A DNA stretch of 64,000 nucleotides from Kamptonema formosum PCC 6407 (GCF_000332155.1 NZ_KB235904.1:106648-170647); one strand, 5' to 3'. Shown: positions 43,713 to 52,615, counted from the first letter of the stretch. Translations and numbers: made by a program. Notes: generated by a model not told the origin, from the sequence alone.

Positions 43713-44255
43713 ATGGCTGAAACTCACAGTGCAGTGCGCCCATTTGGCCACCTTGCCGACAATCCAATTTTGCTCGAACATTCAGTCACAGCCCCAGTCT
43801 GTGAAGGGATGAATGCTCTGCTGGCAAGTTTTCAGGCGCTTTACCTGCAATATCAAAAGCACCATTTTGTTGTTGAGGGAGCGGAATTTTACTCTCTACA
43901 CCAGTTTTTTGAAGACAGTTACGGCGATGCTCAAGATCACGTCCACGAATTGGGCGAACGCTTGAATGGTTTGGGCGGTATTCCTGCGGCTGGTTTTAGT
44001 AAGTTAGCAGAACTTTGCTGCTTCCAACCGGAAGCTGACGGTGCTTATTCCTGTCGCCAAATGCTCGAACACGATCTGAGTGCGGAGCAAGCGATTATCA
44101 GTTTGTTACGCCGTCAAGCAGGACAAGCGGAAAGTTTAGGCGATCGCGGTACGCGCTACTTATACGAAAAAATCCTGCTCAAAACAGAAGAGCGAGCTTA
44201 TCATCTAGCTCACTTCCTAGCGCCCGATACTTTGGTGCAGTCGAGCTTGAACTAG
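43713..44255 (+). CDS. dps: Dps-family ferritin-like protein
   Basis: The 180-residue protein (from ATG 43713) has the Dps four-helix signature: [20 protein letters not shown] followed by [19 protein letters not shown], with the ferroxidase His and Asp/Glu residues at the subunit interface. Dps dodecamers oxidise and store iron with H2O2 and protect DNA. The usual Trp of the WxVxG motif is replaced by Phe (HFVVEG), as in several cyanobacterial Dps variants, so its kinetics may differ. A GAGAGGGA ribosome site favours this start over an in-frame TTG at 43677. It is followed by a GAAGGAA repeat and a strong terminator, and it belongs with the iron-stress genes downstream. Confidence 0.9.
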   Translation: MAETHSAVRPFGHLADNPILLEHSVTAPVCEGMNALLASFQALYLQYQKHHFVVEGAEFYSLHQFFEDSYGDAQDHVHELGERLNGLGGIPAAGFSKLAELCCFQPEADGAYSCRQMLEHDLSAEQAIISLLRRQAGQAESLGDRGTRYLYEKILLKTEERAYHLAHFLAPDTLVQSSLN

Positions 44256-44299
44256 GAAGAAGGAAGAAGGAAGAAGGAAGAAGGAAGGGAAGAAGGAAC
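44256..44299. repeat. GAAGGAA tandem repeat after dps
   Basis: Five to six GAAGGAA-type heptamers start right at the dps stop codon. It is the same family as the repeat inside glmS and before pgsA. Confidence 0.8.
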
Positions 44300-44340
44300 A
44301 AGCAAGAAGTTAAACGTAGTCCTAACCGCGTTACACATAA

Positions 44341-44379
44341 GAAAAAAAGAGCCTGAGAGCTGTACCTCTCAGGCTTTTT
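44341..44379 (+). terminator. Rho-independent terminator after dps
   Basis: A perfect 10-bp stem, AGCCTGAGAG (44350-44359) with CTCTCAGGCT (44366-44375), encloses a 6-nt loop and is followed by TTTTG. An A-tract on the other side would let it work in both directions. Confidence 0.93.
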
Positions 44380-44767
44380 GTGTTGGAGCTGGAAAGGAAA
44401 TGTAACTGGATTTGGCAACATCTGCCCACAGCGAAGGAACCGCGATCGCGAAACTCTCGCTTCCTAACTCCCAAGTTTAGAAAAACTAGCCGTTTGCCCA
44501 CCTATGCAAAATTTCCACCGCAAACAGCAGCGAGCTTGTTCTCTAACCTTGTCTTATCAGAGAGGAACATATCCATAGCCATCTGAATAACACTCTAGAC
44601 TTACTAGAACTATTTGTCAATAACCTCTAAAAATTTTTTTTGCCTTAAAAACCCCCTACTCAGCATTTACGGCTCTAAAATGCTTTGCCTATAAGTATTA
44701 AAGCCATTGTTAAAATATATTACAGCTAATTTCCCCCATAACTAATGAAATATTTTATAAATAGCCC

Positions 44768-44803
44768 TTGACAAACCAGAAGAAATTATTGATTATTAAT
44801 TTC
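44768..44803 (+). promoter_or_regulatory. Putative promoter and Fur-box-like operator of the isiA-like gene
   Basis: TTGACA at 44768-44773 is followed after 17 nt by GATTAT at 44791-44796, a fair sigma-70 promoter. A 22-bp AT-rich palindrome at 44782-44803 (7-bp perfect arms GAAATTA and TAATTTC) overlaps the -10. Position and composition suit a Fur operator, and isiA genes are known to be Fur-repressed in iron-replete cells; the site itself is inference. The rest of 44380-44850 has no credible gene. Confidence 0.55.
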
Positions 44804-44850
44804 AATAAGCTTTAACCAGCTTAAAACCTACTGACTCAAGAGGTGAACCC

Positions 44851-45930
44851 ATGAGCAACATGGTCGCAAAATCCTTTCCAGGCGAAGGAAAATCCTTTCC
44901 CTGGTGGGCGGGGAATGCCCGCTTAACAAACCTTTCCGGCCGACTGCTGGGAGCCCACGTTGCCCATGCAGGCCTAATCGTCCTATGGGCGGGAGCCTAC
45001 ACCCTATTTGAACTCTCCCGCTTCAACCCAGAGCAACCCATGTACGAACAAGGCCTAATCCTGCTGCCGAATCTAGCACGGCTGGGCTTTGGCGTTGGAG
45101 CCGGGGGTCAAATTGTCGATACCTACTCCTACTTCGCGATCGGAGTCATACACCTGATTAGCTCAGCATTTCTCGGCTTCGGCGGCATCTTTCACTCCCT
45201 CAAAGGGCCCGAAACCCTAGAAGAAAGAACCCCCTTCTTCGGGTATCGCTGGGAAGATGCAGACAAAATGACCACCATCCTTGGCATTCACCTAACTTTA
45301 TTGGGTCTAGGTGCTGCCTTGTTGGTGGCCAAAGCCATGTATTTTAGTGGGCTTTATGATACCACAATCCAGAACGTGCGGGTGATTTCCAATCCCACCC
45401 TCAACCCCGCCACCATTTTCGGCTACCTCTTCGGAGTCAACGGCAAAAACTGGATTGCTGGAGTTGACAACCTCGAAGATGTTGTCGGCGGTCACATTTG
45501 GGTCAGCATCCTCTGCATTGGCGGCGGTTTCTGGCACATCAGCACTCAACCCTTCCCTTGGGCAAAACGGCTGTTTGTCTGGTCAGGGGAAGCTTACCTT
45601 TCCTACAGCCTGGGAGCCTTAGCCTTAATGGGGTTTATCGCTACCTATTTTGTCTCAGTTAACACCCTGGTTTACCCAGAAGAATTTTTTGGCCCGGCTT
45701 TAAATATCGGTTTTGAGCAATTCCCTTACTTCCATCGCGGCGAAATGCTCACTTCTCGCGTTTGGCTAGCAAACGCCCACTTCTGGCTGGCCTTCTTCCT
45801 GTTACAAGGGCATATTTGGCACGCCTTGCGAGCCGCAGGATTTGACTTCCGCCAAGGCAAAGTTGTCGAGGCCACCCGCGAAGATATTCAGCCAGAAAGC
45901 CGCCAAGTCGCGATGAATCCAGCCAGTTAA
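44851..45930 (+). CDS. isiA: IsiA-like (CP43') chlorophyll-binding antenna protein
   Basis: The 359-residue thylakoid protein has six membrane helices with the Pcb/IsiA histidine pattern: [20 protein letters not shown] (helix I), [52 protein letters not shown] and [20 protein letters not shown]. It lacks the large lumenal loop of true CP43. IsiA forms rings around photosystem I and dissipates or harvests light during iron limitation. It starts [20 protein letters not shown]; the [15 protein letters not shown] segment is family-typical. A Fur-like palindrome lies over the promoter. The next antenna gene starts 69 bp later, so they are probably one transcript. Assignment to IsiA rather than another Pcb branch is probable, not certain. 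Confidence 0.85.
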   Translation: MSNMVAKSFPGEGKSFPWWAGNARLTNLSGRLLGAHVAHAGLIVLWAGAYTLFELSRFNPEQPMYEQGLILLPNLARLGFGVGAGGQIVDTYSYFAIGVIHLISSAFLGFGGIFHSLKGPETLEERTPFFGYRWEDADKMTTILGIHLTLLGLGAALLVAKAMYFSGLYDTTIQNVRVISNPTLNPATIFGYLFGVNGKNWIAGVDNLEDVVGGHIWVSILCIGGGFWHISTQPFPWAKRLFVWSGEAYLSYSLGALALMGFIATYFVSVNTLVYPEEFFGPALNIGFEQFPYFHRGEMLTSRVWLANAHFWLAFFLLQGHIWHALRAAGFDFRQGKVVEATREDIQPESRQVAMNPAS

Positions 45931-45999
45931 CTATGGTCACGCCGCCATTCTGGGCGGTCAATAATCCCTCAGTTTTGCTCAATTTAGGAGTTAGTACAA

Positions 46000-47475
46000 A
46001 TGCAAGCAATAGCTGATTCAACATCAGTACCACCAACAGAAAACCCAGAACAAGAGTATGGCTGGTGGGCGGGAAATGCCCGTTTTACCAATCTTTCAGG
46101 ACTACTTTTAGGAGCCCATGTAGCTCACGCTGGCTTAATAACACTCTGGGCCGGGGCGATGACTCTGTTTGAGCTCTCCAATTTCAACCCCGCGCAGCCG
46201 ATGTTTGATCAAGGTTTAATCTTGCTTCCCAACTTAGCGCGGTTAGGCTTTGGTGTTAGTGCGGGCGGTCAAGTTGTCGATACTTATCCTTACTTTGTCA
46301 TCGGCGTTTTGCACCTAATTAGTTCTGCTGTTCTCGGTGCTGGCGGCCTTTATCATTCCCTACTTGGCCCTAGCATCTTGCCGAAAAATCATACTTTTTT
46401 TGGCTCTTTCGGTTACGACTGGGAAGACAAAGACAAGATGACAACTATCATTGGCATTCACTTATTACTGCTAGGTTTAGGTGCGTGGTTATTGGTAGGG
46501 AAAGCAATGTTTTGGGGCGGTGTTTATGACCCCATTGCCGCAGATGTCCGAGTTATTTCTAACCCTACGCTCAATCCTGGTCGGATTTTTGGCTATCTCT
46601 TCGGTTTCTGGGGCTCGCAAGGTATGGCCGCAGTTAACAATCTTGAAGATGTCATCGGCGGTCATATTTGGGTGGGGATTCTCTGTATTAGCGGCGGTTT
46701 TTGGCACATCTTTACTAAGCCTTTTCGCTGGGCCGAGCGCGTGTTGTTTTGGTCGGGTGAAGCCTATCTTTCTTACAGCTTAGGTGCTCTGGCTTATATG
46801 GGCTTTTTGGCAGCCTATTTCGTAACCGTAAATAACACTGTTTATCCAGAGGTTTTCTACGGCCCTGTGGGTTTAACTGGCCCTGATGCGGTTGTAATTT
46901 CTTCGCGGACTTGGCTGGCAACTGCTCACTTTGTCTTAGCAGTTGTCGTGTTGTGCGGTCACATTTGGCACGCGCTGCGCGTGCGGACAAAAGCGGTGGG
47001 ATTTGATTTTCGTTCTGGGGAGTTTGTGAAGCAATCTCCTAGCGATATTCAAGTTGAAACTGCAATGGGTTCAATGAGTTTTTCTGATGTGAGTGTAACT
47101 TTATTGCGGAATTTACCGATTTACCGCAAAGGTTTATCTCCCATTGTCAGAGGGTTAGAAGTAAGCTTAGCTCACGGATATTTTCTAGTGGGAATCTTTG
47201 TAGTATTGATTCCTTTGCAACAAAAGAGTTTAGCACCTTTGGCTGGGTTGCTTGCTGCCCTCGCAGTAATCTTAATTTTGTCAATACTACTTTCTATTTA
47301 TGAGAATGGAAAGCGGGAAAAAGGCAAGGTTTTCTATTGGCAAAAAACACCTGAAGATTGGAGCTTATTCCGGGGTGGTTTTGTCCTTGGCGGTTCTAGT
47401 GGAGCTTTCTTAGCTTATTTACTGCTAGAAAACTTTGCGGGTATTGATGCAATTTTGCGAGGCGTTGTGAACTAA
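46000..47475 (+). CDS. CP43-like chlorophyll-binding protein with C-terminal PsaL-like domain
   Basis: Residues 1-350 form a six-helix CP43'-type antenna ([59 protein letters not shown]). Residues 360-491 add a PsaL-like domain: [40 protein letters not shown], the double-helix segment near [14 protein letters not shown], and [20 protein letters not shown]. PsaL lies at the photosystem I trimer interface. This fused type is known in several filamentous cyanobacteria and is induced by iron starvation or stress, where it is thought to attach the antenna to PSI in place of PsaL. It is in the same direction as, and probably co-transcribed with, the upstream isiA-like gene. Confidence 0.9.
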   Translation: MQAIADSTSVPPTENPEQEYGWWAGNARFTNLSGLLLGAHVAHAGLITLWAGAMTLFELSNFNPAQPMFDQGLILLPNLARLGFGVSAGGQVVDTYPYFVIGVLHLISSAVLGAGGLYHSLLGPSILPKNHTFFGSFGYDWEDKDKMTTIIGIHLLLLGLGAWLLVGKAMFWGGVYDPIAADVRVISNPTLNPGRIFGYLFGFWGSQGMAAVNNLEDVIGGHIWVGILCISGGFWHIFTKPFRWAERVLFWSGEAYLSYSLGALAYMGFLAAYFVTVNNTVYPEVFYGPVGLTGPDAVVISSRTWLATAHFVLAVVVLCGHIWHALRVRTKAVGFDFRSGEFVKQSPSDIQVETAMGSMSFSDVSVTLLRNLPIYRKGLSPIVRGLEVSLAHGYFLVGIFVVLIPLQQKSLAPLAGLLAALAVILILSILLSIYENGKREKGKVFYWQKTPEDWSLFRGGFVLGGSSGAFLAYLLLENFAGIDAILRGVVN

Positions 47476-47498
47476 AACAGGACTTATAAAAATCATCC

Positions 47499-47549
47499 GT
47501 AATGCCGCCAATAGGTATGATTTCTTGACCACCAGGATGGCGGCGTTAC
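47499..47549. repeat. GTAATGCCGCC...GGCGGCGTTAC hairpin
   Basis: Inverted arms at 47499-47509 and 47539-47549 match at 10 of 11 positions. It lies 24 bp after the PsaL-fusion gene and may attenuate read-through to the downstream genes. It is related to the hairpin at 34347. Confidence 0.7.
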
Positions 47550-47672
47550 GTCAAGCTTACGTAAGTCTTGTTTTAGTTTTCCGCTACAGAAACAGAGTTT
47601 TGGCGAATTGCCTTACTCTGTTTCTTAATCAAGATTTATGGAAATTGTTTATAAACTTGAGAGAATTCATCT

Positions 47673-47942
47673 ATGAATGTTGTAATTTACTGTTTCTGTA
47701 CCTGGACGCTACTTGTTCTATTTTTATGGAGTGTTTGGCAAGCATTACGAGAGGGTATTTCTCAAATCACGCGGCTGCATAAAATTCCCTGTTCTGACTG
47801 TGAGTTTTTTACTAATGACTATCGCCTTAAATGTACGGTGCGACCTTTTAGTGCTTGTACAGAGGAGGCGATTGGCTGTTCTGACTTTGAACCAAGAACC
47901 AGTTCTTGTAATGCTTGTCAGCAACGTTGCAGTAAGTTTTAA
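47673..47942 (+). CDS. Cysteine-rich single-span membrane mini-protein
   Basis: The 89-residue product has one N-terminal hydrophobic helix (VVIYCFCTWTLLVLFLWSVW, residues 3-22) and a cysteine-rich tail: IPCSDCEFFTNDYRLKCTV, then FSACTEEAIGCSDFEP and SCNACQQRCSKF. It has not been assigned a function, but the HKIPCSDC-xF-F-x6-L-K-C-T-V core is recalled from many cyanobacterial hypothetical proteins. The cysteine spacing (C-x2-C, C-x10-C, C-x8-C) could hold an Fe-S cluster or zinc. It lies between the iron-stress antenna genes and the fur gene (stop 47942, fur start 47972), so it is probably co-transcribed with fur and iron-regulated. The alternative overlapping frame at 47713 is not coding-like. 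Confidence 0.75.
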   Translation: MNVVIYCFCTWTLLVLFLWSVWQALREGISQITRLHKIPCSDCEFFTNDYRLKCTVRPFSACTEEAIGCSDFEPRTSSCNACQQRCSKF

Positions 47943-47971
47943 TCGTAATATTTTGTTTGGAGGATTTTGAT

Positions 47972-48481
47972 ATGTCGTTTTACAAAACTAACTCACTCAA
48001 AGCTGAACTAAATCAAAGGGGATGTCGCCTGACTCCCCAGAGAGAAACTATCTTGAATGTATTTCAAAATTTGCCGGAAGGCAATCATTTAAGTGCAGAA
48101 GAATTGTACAATATTTTGAAGGAGGGAGGAGAAAGTATTGGTTTGTCTACTGTGTATAGAACTCTGCATTTAATGGCTAATATTGGCATTTTGCGGGAAC
48201 TAGAACTGGCGGAGGGTCACAAACATTATGAACTGAATTTACCTCAATCTCATCACCATCATCATTTAGTTTGTCTTCAATGTCATAAGACGTTTGAATT
48301 TAATGATGAATCAATTTTAAAGATTGGTAATAAGCAGGTTGAGAAAGCAGGTGTAGAACTGCTTGACTGCCAGTTGACGGTTCGGACAGTTTGTATAGAA
48401 GCTTTGCAGGAGGGTTGGCCTTCTTTACTTCCTAGCAATTGGCTGTGTTCGAGACATCACTCACAAAGGCAGGAGAATTAA
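47972..48481 (+). CDS. fur: Fur-family metalloregulator (FurA-like)
   Basis: The 169-residue protein (ATG 47972) has the Fur winged helix (NSLKAELNQRGCRLTPQRET, then LSTVYRTLHLMANIGILREL) and dimer domain (GHKHYELNLPQSHHHHHLVC) with HHHHH and C-L-Q-C metal motifs. It resembles cyanobacterial FurA, including the LLDCQLTVRTVC and WPSLLPSNWLCSR ending. FurA with Fe2+ or haem represses isiA, dps and iron uptake genes. GGAGG (47959-47963) eight bases upstream fixes the start; ATG 47957 would add MEDFD ahead of the conserved MSFYKTNSLKAELN. It sits at the end of the antenna cluster it probably controls. Confidence 0.88.
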   Translation: MSFYKTNSLKAELNQRGCRLTPQRETILNVFQNLPEGNHLSAEELYNILKEGGESIGLSTVYRTLHLMANIGILRELELAEGHKHYELNLPQSHHHHHLVCLQCHKTFEFNDESILKIGNKQVEKAGVELLDCQLTVRTVCIEALQEGWPSLLPSNWLCSRHHSQRQEN

Positions 48482-48551
48482 GTTAACAGTTAACGGTTAA
48501 CGGTTAACTGTCAACTGTTTTAAAAATGGCGCGATCGCATTCAGCTTGAGT

Positions 48552-49031
48552 TTAAGCTGCGGCGATTAAGGCATCTTTTAGGGGAGTCCAGCGAAAGGCG
48601 CGATCGCCTCCCATTTCCACTACTACTTTCACTCGTGGCTCTAAACTAGGTAAAACTGTCAAATATTCAATTTCCTGACGGGATAAAACAAACCCCTCAA
48701 TGATCCACAGTACCAACCCTTTGGCTTTCGGGGGCAAGTGCTCCAATTGAGTATTTACCACTGGGGGCAGATAATAAACATAGCCGACTGAGGCCTCATT
48801 ACCAGTAGTTTTTTTACCAAGGTGGGGAGGTCTTACGCCGTGAACCCCTGTTAGATAAGCAGCTAAGTCACCTAAACCCCGCGCTGTGATATTGTGGGTG
48901 CTGTAGCTTGCAGCTCTAAGTCGCCGCTGGTAGCGCCCTTCAAATCCACCCTCTAAGGGGACGTAGACGGCCAGGGAACCCGACTTCTCTAAATCCCGAA
49001 TCATCTTCGAGCCAGTTATAATCAGTGTCAT
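48552..49031 (-). CDS. ndhN: NAD(P)H-quinone oxidoreductase subunit N
   Basis: The 159-residue protein matches NdhN of the cyanobacterial/chloroplast NDH-1 complex: MIRDLEKSGSLAVYVPLEGG, then ARGLGDLAAYLTGVHGVRPPH and a VYYLPPVVN segment. NdhN is a small hydrophilic subunit at the membrane-arm/peripheral-arm junction of NDH-1, which passes electrons from ferredoxin to plastoquinone in cyclic and respiratory flow. The length is standard. ATG 49031 gives MTLIITGSKMIRDLE; the usual family start is MTLL-TTG. It is convergent with fur, with a TTAACGGTTAAC-type repeat in the 70-bp gap. Confidence 0.93.
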   Translation of the reverse strand: MTLIITGSKMIRDLEKSGSLAVYVPLEGGFEGRYQRRLRAASYSTHNITARGLGDLAAYLTGVHGVRPPHLGKKTTGNEASVGYVYYLPPVVNTQLEHLPPKAKGLVLWIIEGFVLSRQEIEYLTVLPSLEPRVKVVVEMGGDRAFRWTPLKDALIAAA

Positions 49032-49214
49032 AGGTTTGACTTATTTTCTGTTAAATTTTGTCTGTTGCTACTTGCGAGCTACGCAAATATTGTACACAAC
49101 CTATTAAATTTAACTCTAGTCGCCCTACTTAATTTAGATCGTACTATAAAATTATAAGTAAAATTATAAGTAGAGATGCTGGTAATTATCTTTTTTCCAG
49201 CACTCTATTTGAGG

Positions 49215-49415
49215 TTAATCTACTATTGAGAGCCATCCCCGACGTACAGCGTACAGCAATCTAGTAATAATTTTGTGGTCTGGTTCGCTGAGGGAATTGG
49301 TTAATATTGCCGACTGAAGTTGTTGCCGGTGCTTCCGATTAATACCGCCTGACTTCCAGGCTGTAAAGTACAGTTCTGAAATGATCAATTCTGGGAGAAA
49401 CGCTTGAGTTGTCAT
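49215..49415 (-). CDS. Small conserved-looking protein of unknown function
   Basis: The 66-residue frame encodes a basic helical protein: MTTQAFLPELIISELYFTAW, KSGGINRKHRQQLQSAIL, then DHKIITRLLYAVRRGWLSIVD. It resembles short cyanobacterial hypotheticals seen near regulatory genes, as remembered, but no domain can be named. The helical 'ISR.HRQQLQ...L....D...I.RLLYAVRRG' pattern and a start preceded by an A-rich leader support a real gene. There are no cysteines and no membrane segment. It is probably transcribed alone. Confidence 0.55.
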   Translation of the reverse strand: MTTQAFLPELIISELYFTAWKSGGINRKHRQQLQSAILTNSLSEPDHKIITRLLYAVRRGWLSIVD

Positions 49416-49693
49416 TAGCAGTGAAAAACATCTATGCCTTTAATATCGGGCAAAGTTAGCAAAGTGTATGTGACTGCCATCATGAAGACGATGTGATAGT
49501 TTTCTGCCTAAAGGCTGATGGAAGTCCCTTATAGCCAGTGATAGGAATAAAAGATCGGAGTGATATGGGTCAATATCAAGAGTGAGACAAATCAATGACT
49601 GTGACTTTAGCAGCAAAATCAGACATCCCAACATATCCTCTGAGCTGGAAAAATAGGATGCGATCGCAACCCTAAACAAGATCGGGCTCTGGT

Positions 49694-50590
49694 TCAGAAA
49701 AAAGAATCCATTAACGGCAATGCCAGAGTTACAAAATAGTAAACTAAGGGCGCAGTAAAAACATAGCTATCAGTGCGATCGAGAATACCACCGTGACCGG
49801 GGATCAACTGCCCGGAATCCTTGACCCCAGCATCTCGCTTCATCATGGACTCCGTTAAATCTCCCAACAGACTAGCGATGCCAATCAATAAACCCAAAAC
49901 TACGCCAGTATAGGGCCACCCTGGCCAGTTCAAATACCAAGATCCCGCTACTGCTACTGCAACGCTACCGCCCACTCCGAACACAGCACCTTCTACCGTC
50001 TTTTTGGGGCTAATGTGGGACAGGGAGGTGCGACCAAAGAATTTACCCATGAAGTAAGCGCCGATATCAGCGGCCCAGATACAGCCGAAAGCTAATAGCA
50101 GCGTCGTTAACCCTAAAGGTAAAGTGCGGGCATTTGTCCAATCCGGCCAGTAGTCGTTAATGGGTGCATTACTGGCCACAGCCTGAGACATGGCAGATGC
50201 AGTTTGGTCGAGCCCGACTCGCAGCCTTACCCAATAGCTGGGCAAATAACCGCCGTAGAACAATCCCAAGATTGAGGAAGAAATGTCTGCGATCGTTGAC
50301 AACTTGGGTTGGAACAACAGGTAAAAACAGATTAAGGTTCCTGCTAAGGCAAACATGGCATCTACCAGGTTTGGTGCCAGGGCCGCAGTTACTAGCAAAA
50401 CTTGACTGACGGCTAAGGTAGTTTTGCCAGCGGGTGCAATACCCTTGGCGCGGGCGAGTTGAAAATATTCCTGCTGACCGAGGTAGACAATAATCCCAAA
50501 GCCGATGGTGAAGTACCATCCCCCTAAAAAAATCATTCCCAACGCAAGGGCGATCGCAACTATTCCACTGAGGATACGAGACCAAGGCAT
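49694..50590 (-). CDS. cdsA: Phosphatidate cytidylyltransferase CdsA
   Basis: CdsA makes CDP-diacylglycerol from phosphatidate and CTP, the precursor used by PgsA (encoded at 23380). The 298-residue membrane protein has about eight hydrophobic segments and the signature SHISPKKTVEGAVFGVGGSV, followed near the end by DAGVKDSGQLIPGHGGILDR and D-S, the conserved cytidylyltransferase motif. The start ATG 50590 (MPWSRILSGIVAIALALG) is family-like. Its 5' region carries GAAGGAA repeats. Confidence 0.94.
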   Translation of the reverse strand: MPWSRILSGIVAIALALGMIFLGGWYFTIGFGIIVYLGQQEYFQLARAKGIAPAGKTTLAVSQVLLVTAALAPNLVDAMFALAGTLICFYLLFQPKLSTIADISSSILGLFYGGYLPSYWVRLRVGLDQTASAMSQAVASNAPINDYWPDWTNARTLPLGLTTLLLAFGCIWAADIGAYFMGKFFGRTSLSHISPKKTVEGAVFGVGGSVAVAVAGSWYLNWPGWPYTGVVLGLLIGIASLLGDLTESMMKRDAGVKDSGQLIPGHGGILDRTDSYVFTAPLVYYFVTLALPLMDSFF

Positions 50591-51006
50591 AAAACGAATT
50601 TCTCTTGCAGACTGCTAGGCGGGTCAATCCAGCTATTGAAGCTCTTAGATCTAGTATGAAGGTTAAATGAACGTAAAAAAGGTTAAGAATTACATTTGCC
50701 ACTTATTTTAAGTAGAAGGAAGAAGGAAGAAGGAAGAAGGAAGAAGGAAGAATGTTTATACAGTCAGCTTTTTAGCCATCCTTATCTTATGTTTAACTAG
50801 GTGGAGCTACTTAATTAGGAAAGCAGGCAAAATGTAGAAGGTAGAGGGCAGAGGGTAAAAAGTAGAGGTCACAAAGCAGAGGTCACAAAGCAGAGGTCAC
50901 AAAGCAGAGTTCACAAAGTAGAAGGCCAAAATTTGAGGTCATTTCCCTTCTAGATCGTAAATCCTTCTTTTTTCTTCTTGCGGTTATAAATTTTTGACCA
51001 ATATAT
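50591..51006. repeat. Gap with GAAGGAA array and 15-bp AGAGGTCACAAAGCA tandem
   Basis: GAAGGAA heptamers lie at about 50714-50749. Four copies of a 15-bp unit AGAGGTCACAAAGCA, the last degenerate, occupy about 50864-50920. No ORF is credible. The cdsA promoter must lie within 50591-50700. Confidence 0.7.
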
Positions 51007-51645
51007 CTACAGAACTCCCTTAGAACTTGGAATCGCACTGGCACGGCGGGGATCGATTTCCACAGCCATCCGCAAAGCACGGGCAAAAGCCTTAAAGGTT
51101 GCTTCAATAATATGATGAGAATTAATTCCGTCTAACTGCCGAATGTGCAATGTCATTTGAGCATGATTGCATACTGCCATGAAAAATTCTCTGACTAACT
51201 GGGTGTCGTAAGTACCCACCCGCTGAGTTGGAATTTCTAATCCATAACTACAGTAAGGGCGGCCAGAAAAGTCTAATACTACTTGAATTAAAGCTTCATC
51301 TAAAGGGGCAATGAAATGACCAAAGCGGACAATTCCTTTGCGATCGCCTAGCGCTTTCCCCAAGGCCTGGCCCAGCGTAATTCCCACATCTTCGTTTGTG
51401 TGGTGGTCGTCAATTTCTAGATCGCCGATCGATTGTACGTCTAGATCGATCAGGCCGTGAGAAGATAACTGGTGCATCATGTGGTCTAGAAAGGGAATTC
51501 CTGTCGCTGCCTTACAAGTGCCTATGCCGTCCAGATTCAGGATGACTGTTACATCTGTTTCTCCAGTGGTGCGTTTGACGGACGCGGCTCTAGCTTGGTG
51601 GGTGATGTTGGCAGGAGGAAGAGAAGAGCGATCGCTAATTTGCAT
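51007..51645 (-). CDS. hisB: Imidazoleglycerol-phosphate dehydratase HisB
   Basis: HisB catalyses dehydration of IGP to imidazole acetol phosphate in histidine synthesis. The 212-residue protein has the doubled metal-binding motifs [20 protein letters not shown] in the first half and [20 protein letters not shown] in the second, plus [19 protein letters not shown]. It is the single-domain form. ATG 51645 is one of several close starts, since the first 25 residues ([20 protein letters not shown]) are a variable extension. It is followed upstream (in its direction) by short TTAGTTG repeats and then fabI on the same strand, 193 bp away. Confidence 0.95.
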   Translation of the reverse strand: MQISDRSSLPPANITHQARAASVKRTTGETDVTVILNLDGIGTCKAATGIPFLDHMMHQLSSHGLIDLDVQSIGDLEIDDHHTNEDVGITLGQALGKALGDRKGIVRFGHFIAPLDEALIQVVLDFSGRPYCSYGLEIPTQRVGTYDTQLVREFFMAVCNHAQMTLHIRQLDGINSHHIIEATFKAFARALRMAVEIDPRRASAIPSSKGVL

Positions 51646-51653
51646 AATTGTTA

Positions 51654-51838
51654 ATTGTTAGTTGTTAGTTGTTAGTTGTTAATTGTTAGTTGTTAGTTGT
51701 TGGTGTGTAAGTCCTGTAAATTTTAAATTTTTACTTACTTTTAACTAAAGCATAATCATTCACAAATGTAGTTAACCGTTAACAGTTAACCGTTAACAGT
51801 TAACCGTTAACCGTTAACAATTAACTACTAACAATTAA
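51654..51838. repeat. TTAGTTG and GTTAACAGTTAACC repeat block between hisB and fabI
   Basis: TTAGTTGTTAGTTG-type heptamers (51654-51703) are followed after an AT spacer by alternating GTTAACAGTTAACC units (51774-51838) that run into the fabI stop codon. Similar GTTAAC arrays lie at 42306-42350 and 48483-48512. Confidence 0.75.
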
Positions 51839-52615
51839 CTACATTCCCATAATTTCGTAACCAGCGTCCACGTATAAAATCTGACCCGTGATCCCGCTAG
51901 CCAAGTCGCTGCATAGGAAAGCTGCTGTATTTCCTACTTCTACTTGAGTCACAGTTCGCCGCAAGGGGGCAACTTCTTCTACGTGGTGAATCATGTCTAA
52001 AATGCCACCAACTGCGGAGGAAGCTAGAGTGCGAATGGGGCCTGAAGAAATTGCATTCACCCGAATATTTTGGGGGCCAAGTTCAGCGGCCAAATAACGG
52101 ACATTCATTTCTAATGCCGCCTTAGCAATACCCATAACATTATAGTTTGGTATTACTCGCACTCCCCCCAAATAAGTCAGAGTGAGAATACTACCACCCT
52201 CAGTCATTAGAGGTTTAGCAGCCGCACTCATCTGCACTAGGGAGTAAGCGCTAATTTCCAAAGCTTGAGTGAAACCTTTGCGGGAAGTATTGCTGAAGTC
52301 GCCTGAGAGTTCATCCTTGCCAGCAAAGGCTAGACAGTGGATGAGGATGTCTAATTTTCCCCATTTGTCGCGGATTGTCTCAAAAGTAGACTTGATTTCG
52401 TTGTCGTCTTGGACATTGCAAGGTAGATAGAGACTGGGATTGAGCGGTTCTACGAGTTCCGCCACTTTTCTTTCGTGTCGGCCCTTTTCGTCCGCTAGAT
52501 AAGTGATCCCAAGATTAGCCCCAGCTTTGTGGAGCTGCTGGGCAATGCCCCAAGCAATCGAGCGATTGTTGGCAATGCCAGTTACAAGAGCGTTTTTTCC
52601 AGTCAAATTTAGCAT
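51839..52615 (-). CDS. fabI: Enoyl-[acyl-carrier-protein] reductase FabI
   Basis: FabI is the NADH-dependent enoyl-ACP reductase of type II fatty acid synthesis. The protein (258 residues from ATG 52615) has the FabI-type nucleotide loop GIANNRSIAWGIA, which is diagnostic against other SDRs, and the catalytic Y-x6-K in NYNVMGIAKAALEM. It ends with the family's GQILYVDAGYEIMGM. ATG 52615 (MLNLTGKNALVTG) is preferred over 52636 because the added residues MLIEYTT are not conserved. It is not in an operon with other fab genes. Confidence 0.95.
   Translation of the reverse strand: MLNLTGKNALVTGIANNRSIAWGIAQQLHKAGANLGITYLADEKGRHERKVAELVEPLNPSLYLPCNVQDDNEIKSTFETIRDKWGKLDILIHCLAFAGKDELSGDFSNTSRKGFTQALEISAYSLVQMSAAAKPLMTEGGSILTLTYLGGVRVIPNYNVMGIAKAALEMNVRYLAAELGPQNIRVNAISSGPIRTLASSAVGGILDMIHHVEEVAPLRRTVTQVEVGNTAAFLCSDLASGITGQILYVDAGYEIMGM

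Noticed and set aside
44380-44586. 68-residue frame between dps and the isiA-like gene
   Set aside because: It has no ribosome site, starts inside the terminator tail and shows no family features.
49440-49679. 79-residue minus-strand frame between a small gene and cdsA
   Set aside because: No ribosome site and no recognisable pattern; kept out for lack of support.
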